64,000 bases of DNA from Flavobacterium phycosphaerae (GTDB lineage: Bacteria; Bacteroidota; Bacteroidia; Flavobacteriales; Flavobacteriaceae): the NCBI RefSeq assembly GCF_010119235.1, contig NZ_JAAATZ010000001.1, positions 3,130,501 through 3,194,500 of the forward strand. The letters are read 5' to 3'. Of this stretch, positions 26,594 through 35,066 are shown one piece after another. Position 1 is the stretch's first letter. The number at the start of each line of letters is the position of its first letter. The position numbers and the translations under genes were made by a program. The notes beneath the pieces are model-generated. The model had not been told where the DNA came from and ran no database searches. It was given only the letters and a program-made list of their open reading frames with translations.

Positions 26594-28999
26594 ATGACCG
26601 AAGCACAAACCAAGACCGAAATTACCTTTGATGATTTCAAAACCGAAGTAGTAAACGATTACAGAATTGCTAAAATCAGCAGAGAATGTAGTCTACTGGG
26701 ACGAAAAGAAGTGTTAACCGGAAAAGCCAAGTTTGGAATATTCGGCGACGGTAAAGAAGTACCGCAATTGGCATTAGCCAAAGCCTTTCAAAACGGAGAC
26801 TTCCGTTCGGGCTATTACCGCGACCAGACTTTTATGATGGCGATTGGGCAGTTAACCATTCAGCAATTCTTTGCCGGTTTATACGGACATACTGATTTGT
26901 CACATGACCCCATGAGTGCCGGACGACAAATGGGCGGACACTTTGCTACTCATTCTTTGGATGAAAACGGTAATTGGAATAACTTAACGCAACAAAAAAA
27001 CTCGAGTGCTGATATCTCTCCTACTGCCGGACAAATGCCGCGTTTGTTAGGATTGGCACAAGCCTCCAAAATATACAGAAACGTTCGTGGCTTAGAAGAC
27101 TTCAACAAATTTTCTAAGGAAGGTAACGAAGTCGCTTGGGGAACCATCGGTAATGCTTCTACCTCTGAAGGCCTATTTTTTGAAACCATCAACGCAGCCG
27201 GTGTACTACAAGTTCCTATGGTAATGAGCGTTTGGGATGATGAGTACGGTATCTCAGTTCACGCCCGCTATCAAACTACTAAAGAAAGTATTTCTGAAAT
27301 CCTGAAAGGATTCCAACGCGACGAAGATAACAACGGCTACGAAATCATGACCGTGAAAGGTTGGGATTATCCGGCTTTGGTTGAAACCTATCAAAAAGCC
27401 TCTGCCATTGCCCGTGAACAACACGTTCCGGTGTTAATCCACGTGGATGAATTGACTCAGCCACAAGGACATTCGACTTCAGGTTCACACGAAAGATATA
27501 AGAACGCTGAACGTTTAGCTTGGGAAGCTGAGTTTGATTGTTTGGCCCAAATGCGAACTTGGTTAATAGACAACAATTTGGCCACCGCCGAAGAATTAGA
27601 AACCATTGACAACGAAGCCAAAAAAGAAGTCATGGAAGGCAAAAAAGCCGCCTGGACTGCCTTTGTAACGCCAATGAAAGAAGAGCAACAGGAGTTGGTT
27701 TCCCTATTAAATACCATAGCCGAAACAAGTGCTAATAAAGTATTCATCGAAAAATATGCTGCTGATTTAGCTTCCATCAAAGAGCCTATCCGAAAAGATA
27801 TCATCACCACAGCACGCAAAGTGTTGCGTTTGGTTGTAACAGAAAACGGTAAAGCCTCATTGGCCACTTGGATAACGAATTACACCAATAAAATCCAGCC
27901 TAAATTCAGTTCGCACTTGTTTTCGCAATCGGCACAAAATGTATTGCAAGCCACTGAAGTAGCACCAACTTATGATAACACAGCCGAAGAGGTAGACGCT
28001 CGTTTAATATTACGCGATAACTTTGACGCCATTTTCAATAAATACCCTGAAGCATTGATTTTTGGTGAAGATGCCGGAAATATTGGCGACGTAAACCAAG
28101 GCTTAGAAGGGATGCAGGAAAAATACGGAGAACTCCGTGTGGCCGATGCCGGTATTCGTGAGGCTACCATCCTCGGACAAGGAATAGGAATGGCCATGCG
28201 TGGTTTACGACCTATAGCCGAAATTCAATATTTAGATTACTTGCTCTATGCCATCCAAATCATGAGCGATGACTTAGCAACGTTGCAATACAGAACACAA
28301 GGCCGTCAAAAATCACCCTTGATTATCAGAACTCGTGGCCACCGTTTAGAAGGTATTTGGCATTCAGGCTCACCAATGGGAATGATTATTAATGCCATTC
28401 GCGGTATTCATGTTTTGGTACCGAGAAACATGACCAAAGCGGCCGGTTTCTACAATACTTTGTTAGAAACTGACGAACCTGCTTTAGTAGTGGAGTGTTT
28501 GAACGGGTACCGACTAAAAGAAAAAATGCCTACCAATTTAGGCGAATTCAAAACGCCAATCGGTATAGTGGAAACCATTAAAACCGGTACCGATATCACC
28601 ATAGTTTCTTATGGCTCTACGTTAAGAATCATCGAACAAGCCGCCAAAGAATTACTCGAAGTGGGAATTGATGTGGAAATTATAGATGCGCAATCCTTAT
28701 TACCGTTTGACATAAACCACGACTGTGCCAAAAGCGTAGCCAAAACCAATCGTTTATTGGTAATAGATGAAGACGTACCGGGAGGGGCTTCAGCCTACCT
28801 GTTACAACAAATAGTAGACGAACAAAACGGGTACCAACATTTAGACAGCCAACCGCAAACCTTAGCTTCTAAAGCCCACAGACCGGCTTATGGTACTGAC
28901 GGGGATTACTTTTCTAAACCCTCAGCAGAAGACGTCTTCGAAAAAGTATACACCATCATGCACGAAGCCAAACCGGACAAGTTTCCGAGTTTATATTAA
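26594..28999 (+). CDS. fused E1 alpha/beta 2-oxoacid dehydrogenase (branched-chain or pyruvate type)
   Basis: Thiamine-diphosphate E1 component in which the alpha and beta subunits are one 801-residue chain. Residues about 1-440 are E1-alpha-like: the GNASTSEGLFFETIN region belongs to the ThDP domain, and the SGSHERYKN phospholoop-like region follows. Residues about 465-801 are E1-beta-like, with FGEDAGNIGDVNQGLEGM, HSGSPMGM and a C-terminal transketolase-like domain. It decarboxylates 2-oxoacids and passes the acyl group to lipoyl-E2. No E2 or E3 gene is near. Sequence alone does not decide between branched-chain 2-oxoacids and pyruvate; annotation as 2-oxoisovalerate dehydrogenase is common in Flavobacteria. 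Confidence 0.85.
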   Translation: MTEAQTKTEITFDDFKTEVVNDYRIAKISRECSLLGRKEVLTGKAKFGIFGDGKEVPQLALAKAFQNGDFRSGYYRDQTFMMAIGQLTIQQFFAGLYGHTDLSHDPMSAGRQMGGHFATHSLDENGNWNNLTQQKNSSADISPTAGQMPRLLGLAQASKIYRNVRGLEDFNKFSKEGNEVAWGTIGNASTSEGLFFETINAAGVLQVPMVMSVWDDEYGISVHARYQTTKESISEILKGFQRDEDNNGYEIMTVKGWDYPALVETYQKASAIAREQHVPVLIHVDELTQPQGHSTSGSHERYKNAERLAWEAEFDCLAQMRTWLIDNNLATAEELETIDNEAKKEVMEGKKAAWTAFVTPMKEEQQELVSLLNTIAETSANKVFIEKYAADLASIKEPIRKDIITTARKVLRLVVTENGKASLATWITNYTNKIQPKFSSHLFSQSAQNVLQATEVAPTYDNTAEEVDARLILRDNFDAIFNKYPEALIFGEDAGNIGDVNQGLEGMQEKYGELRVADAGIREATILGQGIGMAMRGLRPIAEIQYLDYLLYAIQIMSDDLATLQYRTQGRQKSPLIIRTRGHRLEGIWHSGSPMGMIINAIRGIHVLVPRNMTKAAGFYNTLLETDEPALVVECLNGYRLKEKMPTNLGEFKTPIGIVETIKTGTDITIVSYGSTLRIIEQAAKELLEVGIDVEIIDAQSLLPFDINHDCAKSVAKTNRLLVIDEDVPGGASAYLLQQIVDEQNGYQHLDSQPQTLASKAHRPAYGTDGDYFSKPSAEDVFEKVYTIMHEAKPDKFPSLY

Positions 29000-29003
29000 T
29001 AGT

Positions 29004-29030
29004 AAAAGGAGCCTTAATGGTTCCTTTTTT
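29004..29030 (+). terminator. rho-independent terminator after the E1 gene
   Basis: AAAAGGAGCC (29004-29013) pairs with GGTTCCTTTT (29019-29028), one G-T pair, with a 5-base loop and T-run. Confidence 0.85.
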
Positions 29031-29143
29031 TATACTTTGCTTTCAAAACCAAATACTATCAAACAACAATGGTCATATTGGAACTTCCTTAAAATAACAC
29101 TCTCAAATGGCAACCCAATCAATTTGTCTTGTATATTTATCCT

Positions 29144-29899
29144 ATGAAAAAACGGATGCTATTCCTATGCTTATTTAGTCCTTTCATCGCCTTGTGTCAA
29201 CTCACCAACGAAGATTACAAAGAAACCGTCGTGGAGTTCATCAATACTATCAAAAATAAGAAGCAAGTACTGCTCGACTCTATGATACGCTATCCTTTGA
29301 GCCGCCAATATCCCCTGCCCGACATAAAAGAAAAAACCGAAATGGGACAACGCTATAATGAAGTTTTTGATGAACCGTTACTCCAAAAGATTCTCAATTC
29401 AGACCCTGCCAAAGATTGGTCTGATGTAGGTTGGCGTGGCATTATGTTAAACAATGGAGAGTTGTGGATTGATTATGACGGTTCATTGTTGGCCGTAAAC
29501 CATCAATCAGCATGGGAGACCAAAAAAAGACACGAGTTAATTGAAGCCGATAGGAACCGACTTCACCCTTCCCTTCAAAAGTATGTAGAACCTATTTGCA
29601 TTCTCAGAACCAAAAAATTCCTTATCCGCATAGATGACTTGGGAAACTACAACTACCGTTATGCTTCATGGCCTGTAAATAAAACCATGGCAGACCGACC
29701 CGATTTAGTTATTTCAAAGGGTGAACTTATTTTTGAAGGAAGCGGTGGCAACCACCATTATCAATTCAAAAAAGGGAGGTATACTTATGAATGTGGTATC
29801 GTAATTATGGGGGAAGATGACTCACCACCTGCCTATCTAGCCGTTACCAAAGGTAAAAAAGAAATACTAACGCAGGATGCTGATATAATTGAAAAATGA
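29144..29899 (+). CDS. secreted protein of unknown function
   Basis: No family recognised. The ATG at 29144 is chosen because it gives a clean signal peptide (MKKRMLFLCLFSPFIALC, cleavage near residue 18); an in-frame TTG 15 bases upstream is less likely. The cysteine at the end of the hydrophobic run could also make it a lipoprotein, but the residue after it (Gln) is unusual. The mature chain of about 230 residues has a GWRGIMLNNGELWIDYDG segment, several charged turns and a cysteine in the C-terminal part. It stands alone between a terminator and pepT. Confidence 0.7.
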   Translation: MKKRMLFLCLFSPFIALCQLTNEDYKETVVEFINTIKNKKQVLLDSMIRYPLSRQYPLPDIKEKTEMGQRYNEVFDEPLLQKILNSDPAKDWSDVGWRGIMLNNGELWIDYDGSLLAVNHQSAWETKKRHELIEADRNRLHPSLQKYVEPICILRTKKFLIRIDDLGNYNYRYASWPVNKTMADRPDLVISKGELIFEGSGGNHHYQFKKGRYTYECGIVIMGEDDSPPAYLAVTKGKKEILTQDADIIEK

Positions 29900-30035
29900 T
29901 TGACTATGTTAGCTTGATGTAAACTCGTTCAAACAAATCAAGAACAATTATCAATCCTCGAAAGGCTATGAAAACTTTCGGATATTTATAGTTACACAAA
30001 ATTCCCCAATCGCAATTCCTAATTCTTAAATTAAT

Positions 30036-30043
30036 TATCTTTA
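30036..30043 (+). promoter_or_regulatory. near-consensus -7 element of pepT
   Basis: TATCTTTA differs from TAnnTTTG only in the last base and lies 15 bases before the pepT ATG. The upstream stretch is made of degenerate AATTCNN units. Confidence 0.35.
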
Positions 30044-30058
30044 CCAAAAAATAAACTC

Positions 30059-31330
30059 ATGCAACATATCATTGACCGTTTCGTAAGCTATGTCACTATT
30101 GACACCGAATCGGATCCGAACTCCACTACAACCCCAAGCACCAAAAAACAATTTGATTTAGCCAACAAACTGGTCGACGAACTTAAAGCCATCGGCATGA
30201 AAGAAGTGACGATTGACAAATACGGTTATGTAATGGCAACCTTACCGTCAAACGTAGACCACAAAGTGCCAACGATTGGCTTTGTATCTCACTTTGACAC
30301 CACCCCCGATTTCACCGGAAAAGACGTAAAACCACAAATCATAAAAAATTATGATGGTGGCGATATCGTGTTGAACAAAGCGCAAAACATAGTGCTTTCG
30401 CCAAATTATTTTAAAGATTTATTACTGTATAAAGGGCAAACGTTAATTACTACCAATGGTTTAACGCTGCTTGGTGCCGATGACAAAGCCGGTATCACCG
30501 AAATCATGACCGCTATGGAGCACATGATTAACAACCCGCAAATCAAACACGGAAAAATCAGAGTATGCTTCACTCCCGATGAAGAGATTGGTCGTGGTGC
30601 CGATTTATTTGATGTGAAAAAATTCGGAGCCGACTGGGCCTACACCATGGATGGTAGTCAGATTGGTGAATTAGAATATGAAAACTTCAACGCAGCCGGT
30701 GTAAAGATTACTTTCAAAGGGAAGTCGGTGCATCCTGGTTATGCCAAAGGCAAAATGATTAACTCGATGCTGATTGCTAACGATTTCATCAACGAATTGC
30801 CTAAAGGCGAAACTCCGCAGGAAACCAAAGGTTATGAAGGCTTCTTCCACGTTACCCAATTACAAGGAAGCATTGAAGAAACCAAATTGGAATTAATCAT
30901 TCGTGACCATGATATGAAGTTGTTCAAACAACGTAAAGCCTTAATCGAAAAAATCACAGCCAAATTCAATAAAAAATTCGCTAAGCAATTTGGGGAAGAT
31001 ATTGTTGTTACAACCATCACCGACCAGTACTACAACATGAAAGAAAAAGTAGAACCGGTAATGTTTATTGTTGATTTAGCCGAAAAAGCAATGAAGTCTT
31101 TAGGTATTAAACCCTTAATCAAACCTATCCGCGGTGGTACTGACGGTTGTCGTTTGTCTTATATGGGCTTACCTTGTCCGAACATTTTTGCCGGGGGTCA
31201 TAACTTCCACGGAAAATACGAATACGTTCCGGTAGAAAGCATGCAAAAAGCCATTGATGTGATTGTAAAAATCGCTGAACTAACCGCTACTACTGATTTC
31301 ACGAAAAAGGAAAAAGCAAAGAAGAAATAA
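30059..31330 (+). CDS. pepT: peptidase T (tripeptide aminopeptidase)
   Basis: M20-family dizinc aminopeptidase that removes the N-terminal residue of tripeptides in the cytosol. Metal-site motifs are SHFDTTPDF (about 79-87), GADDKAG (about 142-148), PDEEIG (about 174-179) and GGHNFHGKYE near 382. An internal dimerisation domain lies between about 205 and 320. The length is 423, a little above the usual 405-410, because of a lysine-rich C-terminal tail that may be unstructured. It is followed after 14 bases by the YdeI-like gene. Confidence 0.93.
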   Translation: MQHIIDRFVSYVTIDTESDPNSTTTPSTKKQFDLANKLVDELKAIGMKEVTIDKYGYVMATLPSNVDHKVPTIGFVSHFDTTPDFTGKDVKPQIIKNYDGGDIVLNKAQNIVLSPNYFKDLLLYKGQTLITTNGLTLLGADDKAGITEIMTAMEHMINNPQIKHGKIRVCFTPDEEIGRGADLFDVKKFGADWAYTMDGSQIGELEYENFNAAGVKITFKGKSVHPGYAKGKMINSMLIANDFINELPKGETPQETKGYEGFFHVTQLQGSIEETKLELIIRDHDMKLFKQRKALIEKITAKFNKKFAKQFGEDIVVTTITDQYYNMKEKVEPVMFIVDLAEKAMKSLGIKPLIKPIRGGTDGCRLSYMGLPCPNIFAGGHNFHGKYEYVPVESMQKAIDVIVKIAELTATTDFTKKEKAKKK

Positions 31331-31344
31331 TATTTTTTTCAGTA

Positions 31345-31926
31345 ATGAAAGAAGAAAAGCACACTTGGGATAAAGTCAACCAATGGGGAGAAGAATTAGC
31401 CTTGTTGCGAAACATTATTCAAAAGACCGAGCTGGTAGAAACCACAAAATGGGGTGGCGAAGTGTATACTATCAACAACAAAAATGTGTTGGGCATTGGT
31501 GGCTTTAAAAACTTCTTTACCATTTGGTTTTTCAACGGAGTGTTTCTCAAAGATGAAGCTCAGGTTTTAGTCAATGCTAATGAAGGAGTGACTCGAGCTT
31601 TACGTCAGTGGCGTTTTACTTCGGCAAAGGAAGTCAACGAAAAACTGATTATGCAGTACATCCGCGAAGCCATAGAAAACGAAAAGGCCGGACTTTCCAT
31701 CAAACCCGAAAAGAAAGAAGCCATGCAATGTGATTATTTTGCGGCGGCTTTGAAGGATGACAAAAAACTCAATATTGCTTTGGAACAACTAACTCCTTTC
31801 AAACAAAAAGAATATTGGGAGTATATGGCCACTGCCAAGCAGGAAAAAACCAAAGTCAGCCGCCTCGAAAAAATAAAACCCATGATACTCGAAGGCAGAG
31901 GCTTGAACGATAAATACAGAAGTTAA
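31345..31926 (+). CDS. YdeI / OmpD-associated family protein
   Basis: The 193 residues have an N-terminal DUF1801-like half (about 10-120, with LVETTKWGGEVYTINN and GFKNFFTIWFFNG) and a C-terminal bacteriocin-protection (OmdA/YdeI) half ending in KTKVSRLEKIKPMILEGRGLNDKY. Such proteins are widespread and their role is not settled; some are linked to peptide resistance. It lies 14 bases after pepT and is closed by a strong terminator that also faces the opposite transcript. Confidence 0.83.
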   Translation: MKEEKHTWDKVNQWGEELALLRNIIQKTELVETTKWGGEVYTINNKNVLGIGGFKNFFTIWFFNGVFLKDEAQVLVNANEGVTRALRQWRFTSAKEVNEKLIMQYIREAIENEKAGLSIKPEKKEAMQCDYFAAALKDDKKLNIALEQLTPFKQKEYWEYMATAKQEKTKVSRLEKIKPMILEGRGLNDKYRS

Positions 31927-31934
31927 TTATAAAT

Positions 31935-31971
31935 AAAAAACCCAAATCCGACAAAGGCATTTGGGTTTTTT
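31935..31971. terminator. bidirectional terminator between the YdeI-like gene and yajC
   Basis: AAAAAACCCAAAT (31935-31947) pairs with ATTTGGGTTTTTT (31959-31971), a perfect 13-bp stem with A-run and T-run on both flanks. It fits both the plus-strand YdeI-like transcript and the convergent yajC transcript. Confidence 0.9.
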
Positions 31972-31983
31972 AATAGAAATATG

Positions 31984-32039
31984 AATTCGTAATTCATAAT
32001 TCGTAATTCATAATTCGTAATTCATAATTCGTAATTCAT
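31984..32039. repeat. tandem repeat, four copies of a 14-base unit
   Basis: Four perfect copies of AATTCGTAATTCAT, itself two 7-base AATTCNN units, sit in the gap between convergent genes. Related heptamer arrays occur at 41372-41399 and 41469-41501. Confidence 0.9.
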
Positions 32040-32050
32040 AATTTTTATAC

Positions 32051-32323
32051 CTAGGCTTTCTTATTCAACGCAGCGGTCATCTCTAACGATATAGCCGAAC
32101 GCTCAATTTTTAATTTCCCCGACATGGTTTCAATAACGACTGTCCCTTCTCCTATTTCAACTATTTTACCATGAAAACCACTTTTAGTGATTATCTTATC
32201 GCCCACTTTTAATCCGGCTTCGAATTCTTTTTCTTGTTTCACTTTCTTTTGTTGTGGTCTAATCATAAAGAAATAGAAAATTGCCAATAAGGCGACCATT
32301 TGTAACGCAAACATTGGATTCAT
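32051..32323 (-). CDS. yajC: preprotein translocase subunit YajC
   Basis: Small membrane protein of the SecDF-YajC accessory complex of the Sec translocon. The 90 residues have one N-terminal transmembrane helix (about 5-20), the FYFFMIRPQQKKVKQ motif just after it, and a small cytoplasmic beta domain (GDKIITKSGFHGKIVEI). It follows the DUF1573 gene by 11 bases in the minus-strand nusB-DUF1573-yajC unit, an arrangement I recall as common in Flavobacteria. Confidence 0.93.
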   Translation of the reverse strand: MNPMFALQMVALLAIFYFFMIRPQQKKVKQEKEFEAGLKVGDKIITKSGFHGKIVEIGEGTVVIETMSGKLKIERSAISLEMTAALNKKA

Positions 32324-32334
32324 AATAGGATGTT

Positions 32335-32739
32335 TTATTTTGTTCCTTTCGGAACTATGTTAGATTGAATGTATAATATTTTTTTCCCTTCCGGAACATT
32401 AGCTGATAGTACTACTGACTTTGAATTCTCACCTATTTTTCCGGCGGAGTTGAAAGACACTTTTACAATTCCGGCTGCTCCCGGAGCCACAGGTTCTTTA
32501 GGATATTCAGGAATAGTGCAGCCACACGAACCTTTAGCATCGGTTATAACTAAATCCGATTTCCCGGTGTTTTTAAACTTGAAATCAAACACCACTTTAT
32601 CGCCTTGCGTAATGGTTCCGAAATCGTGCTTTTGGGTTTCAAAAGTCATTTCTGTTTCCGAAGTAACATTTTCTTTTTTACAAGATGTTGTCATTACAAA
32701 TAAAACAACGATAGACAATAAACTTATTCTTTTATTCAT
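32335..32739 (-). CDS. DUF1573 domain lipoprotein
   Basis: The 134-residue exported protein has a lipoprotein signal: hydrophobic LLSIVVLFVMTTSC with the lipid-attachment Cys at about residue 20. An Ig-like DUF1573 domain follows, with the GSCGCTIPEYP motif. DUF1573 proteins resemble ASH/MSP-like domains and are very common in Bacteroidetes; the function is unknown. It lies between nusB and yajC with short gaps, so it is the middle gene of that operon. Confidence 0.86.
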   Translation of the reverse strand: MNKRISLLSIVVLFVMTTSCKKENVTSETEMTFETQKHDFGTITQGDKVVFDFKFKNTGKSDLVITDAKGSCGCTIPEYPKEPVAPGAAGIVKVSFNSAGKIGENSKSVVLSANVPEGKKILYIQSNIVPKGTK

Positions 32740-32749
32740 TTTATTTCTT

Positions 32750-33688
32750 TTACATTAAACCTCTGCCGGTTTTCTTGATTTTGTTTTCGTTTTCAAATTC
32801 TTTGACCAAATTATCCAAAATCCCATTAATGAAAATACTGCTCTTTGGTGTTGAGTATTCTTTGGCAATTTCAAGATACTCGTTAATCGTAACTTTCACC
32901 GGAATGGATGGAAACTTCAAAAATTCGCATATGGCCATTTTCAAAATGATGGTATCTATTTCGGCTATACGATCGGCATCCCAATTAGGGGTCTTGTCTA
33001 TGTATTCTTTGGCTAATTCCACTTCATTTAAAACCGTTTTCCTGAATAACAAGCTCACGAATTCTTTATCTTCTTCATCTTTGTAAAGCTTAACCACTCT
33101 GAAATCATCTTTCTCGGTAATTTGCTTCAACTGCTTCTGAATTTGGGTATTCACTAGCGGAATATCGTCAATCCAAGTCAGTTTATGATCTTCTAAGTAT
33201 TCATATAGCTTTTCATTTGGCGCCAACACTTCGGTAAACATATCTACCACAAACTGTTTGTCTTCTTCAAACGTAGTTTTCTTGGTGCTCATGTATTTTT
33301 GGTACAAACTGCTTTTCTTGATTTCGTTTAATAAAATCAAAATGTAGTCATCATTCATCAACCAGTTGTTGATTTTACGTTTCTCTAACGCAATACTTAA
33401 CGAACTGTTTTCTTCCAATAATTGAAGAACAGCGTTGTTGATGAATTTAGTGTTGGGCTTTTTTTCTTCCGGTGTAGCTAAATGCTTTTTGCTTGAAGCG
33501 TCTAAGAATATCACTTCCTTTTTTCTGATTTCAATCAGCGAAGACAGCATGATTAAATACAAATCCTGAATATTATCGATACTTTGAATCAAAAACTTTT
33601 CTTCTTTTTCTAATTCATCAGATCTTTTTTGATGCATCGCGTAGATGGATTGCATCACTTTCACTCGAATATGTCTTCTGTTTAACAC
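32750..33688 (-). CDS. nusB: transcription antitermination factor NusB
   Basis: RNA-binding antitermination factor that acts with NusE (S10) on rRNA boxA. The 312 residues are the long Bacteroidetes form: an N-terminal segment RRHIRVKVMQSIYAMHQ, a long family-specific central helical insert (about 25-190) and the canonical NusB core at the C-terminus (LAKEYIDKTPNWDADRIAEIDTIIL onwards, then KVTINEYLEIAKEYS). It is the first gene of the nusB-DUF1573-yajC operon. The mRNA leader probably contains the hairpin described at 33712-33738. Confidence 0.92.
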   Translation of the reverse strand: MLNRRHIRVKVMQSIYAMHQKRSDELEKEEKFLIQSIDNIQDLYLIMLSSLIEIRKKEVIFLDASSKKHLATPEEKKPNTKFINNAVLQLLEENSSLSIALEKRKINNWLMNDDYILILLNEIKKSSLYQKYMSTKKTTFEEDKQFVVDMFTEVLAPNEKLYEYLEDHKLTWIDDIPLVNTQIQKQLKQITEKDDFRVVKLYKDEEDKEFVSLLFRKTVLNEVELAKEYIDKTPNWDADRIAEIDTIILKMAICEFLKFPSIPVKVTINEYLEIAKEYSTPKSSIFINGILDNLVKEFENENKIKKTGRGLM

Positions 33689-33711
33689 GGGTAAGAACTT
33701 TTAAAAATTAA

Positions 33712-33738
33712 CAAAGCGAAAGAAAATCTTTCGCTTTG
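33712..33738 (-). terminator. 12-bp perfect hairpin between leucine dehydrogenase and nusB
   Basis: CAAAGCGAAAGA (33712-33723) pairs with TCTTTCGCTTTG (33727-33738) with a 3-base loop. It lies after the leucine-type dehydrogenase stop and ahead of nusB. The T-run after it on the minus strand is weak (TTAATTTTT), so it may be a terminator, a leader hairpin of nusB, or both. Confidence 0.6.
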
Positions 33739-33746
33739 CAAAAATA
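33739..33746 (-). promoter_or_regulatory. candidate -7 element of nusB
   Basis: On the minus strand this is TATTTTTG, matching TAnnTTTG. A start site a few bases downstream would place the adjacent hairpin inside the nusB 5' leader. Confidence 0.4.
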
Positions 33747-33767
33747 GTAATATTTTAAAACCTACTA

Positions 33768-34874
33768 TTATTTATTGGCGTTTTCTTTTTTTCTTTCGTC
33801 AATACGGTTTTGTGCAATTTGCATAGCCGCTTGTTGCGTGGTCAAGTTATTGGCATCGGCAAAGCTGAAAATTTCTAAGGTAGTGTTGTAGATGTTTTCA
33901 GTTCTTCTGATAGCTTCTTCTTTGCTGTATTTTACAATTTCGGCATATACATTAATAATTCCACCGGCATTGATTAAGAAGTCAGGAGCATAAGTAATCC
34001 CTCTTTCTCTTAAAATCTGTCCGTGAACCGCTTCAACAGCTAACTGATTGTTGGCAGCACCAGCGATTACTTTAGCTTTAATTTTATACACTGTATCATC
34101 ATTAATCGTAGCACCTAAAGCACATGGCGAATAGATATCTACATCAGCAGCATACAAATCAGCTCCTGTGTAAATCTTGGCGCCATATTTAGCCACCATG
34201 TTTTCCATTTTATCCTGGTGAATATCAGCCACAAAAACTTCAGCACCTTCATTTCTCAAATGGCTGATTAAAGTTTCACCCACGTGTCCTGTTCCTTGCA
34301 CTAAGATTTTTTTACCGTCCAATTTATCAGAACCGAACTGGTATTTAGCCGCAGCTTTCATTCCCATGTAAACACCATAAGCGGTTACCGGAGAAGGATT
34401 TCCTGAACCTCCACGAGCTTCTGAAATTCCGGTTACGAAATTAGTTACCTCGTGAATTCTGTCCATATCTTCCGTAGTGGTACCTACGTCTTCAGCCGTG
34501 ATATATTTTCCGCTTAATGAATTTACAAATTCACCAAAACGCGTAATCATTTCAGGAGTTTTATCTGCTTTAGCATCACCAATAATAACCGCTTTTCCAC
34601 CACCAAGGTTTAAACCGGTAATTGCTGATTTGAAAGTCATGCCTCGAGAAAGACGTAAAACATCATTTAAGGCTTCCCATTCGTTGTTGTATTTCCACAT
34701 TCTCGTTCCGCCCAAAGCCGGTCCCATAACCGTGTTATGAATACCAATAATTGCTTTTAAACCTGTATCTTTGTCGTTACAAAAAACAATTTGTTCGTGA
34801 TTGTCAAAAGAAAGTTGTCCAAAAACAGGGTTCATATTTTGCAGCTCTGCCGGGGTAGTGATTTCTGAAGTCAT
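33768..34874 (-). CDS. leucine-type amino acid dehydrogenase (Glu/Leu/Phe/Val family)
   Basis: NAD-dependent oxidative deaminase of branched-chain amino acids. The ATG at 34872-34874 (MTSEITTPAEL) is preferred over the open-frame start 20 codons upstream, which is not family-like. The 368 residues match leucine/valine dehydrogenase: the IHNTVMGPALGGTRMW segment near 50, a catalytic Lys region in LNLGGGKAVIIGD, TAEDVGTT, and the NAD-binding VQGTGHVGE near 185. Leucine fits the family resemblance best, but valine or phenylalanine cannot be excluded from sequence. It is separated from the downstream nusB by a strong hairpin. Confidence 0.88.
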   Translation of the reverse strand: MTSEITTPAELQNMNPVFGQLSFDNHEQIVFCNDKDTGLKAIIGIHNTVMGPALGGTRMWKYNNEWEALNDVLRLSRGMTFKSAITGLNLGGGKAVIIGDAKADKTPEMITRFGEFVNSLSGKYITAEDVGTTTEDMDRIHEVTNFVTGISEARGGSGNPSPVTAYGVYMGMKAAAKYQFGSDKLDGKKILVQGTGHVGETLISHLRNEGAEVFVADIHQDKMENMVAKYGAKIYTGADLYAADVDIYSPCALGATINDDTVYKIKAKVIAGAANNQLAVEAVHGQILRERGITYAPDFLINAGGIINVYAEIVKYSKEEAIRRTENIYNTTLEIFSFADANNLTTQQAAMQIAQNRIDERKKENANK

Positions 34875-35066
34875 TTTATAGCTATTAAATTTGGACTTTT
34901 TAAAAAGTCCCGACAAAATTAAAACTTTATTCAATAAATGACACTCAAATCAAGGATAATTAGTAATTTGTTAATAAAATCAATTTAAATCAAGAATATA
35001 ATAAATTAATTATTTTTAAAATTTTAACACGAAATAGCCTTTAAAGTCCAATTCTGCCAATTTACA

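Noticed and set aside
31984..32039. Short direct repeats as a CRISPR array
   Set aside because: The units are contiguous 14-base (2 x 7) copies with no spacers, no leader and no cas genes.
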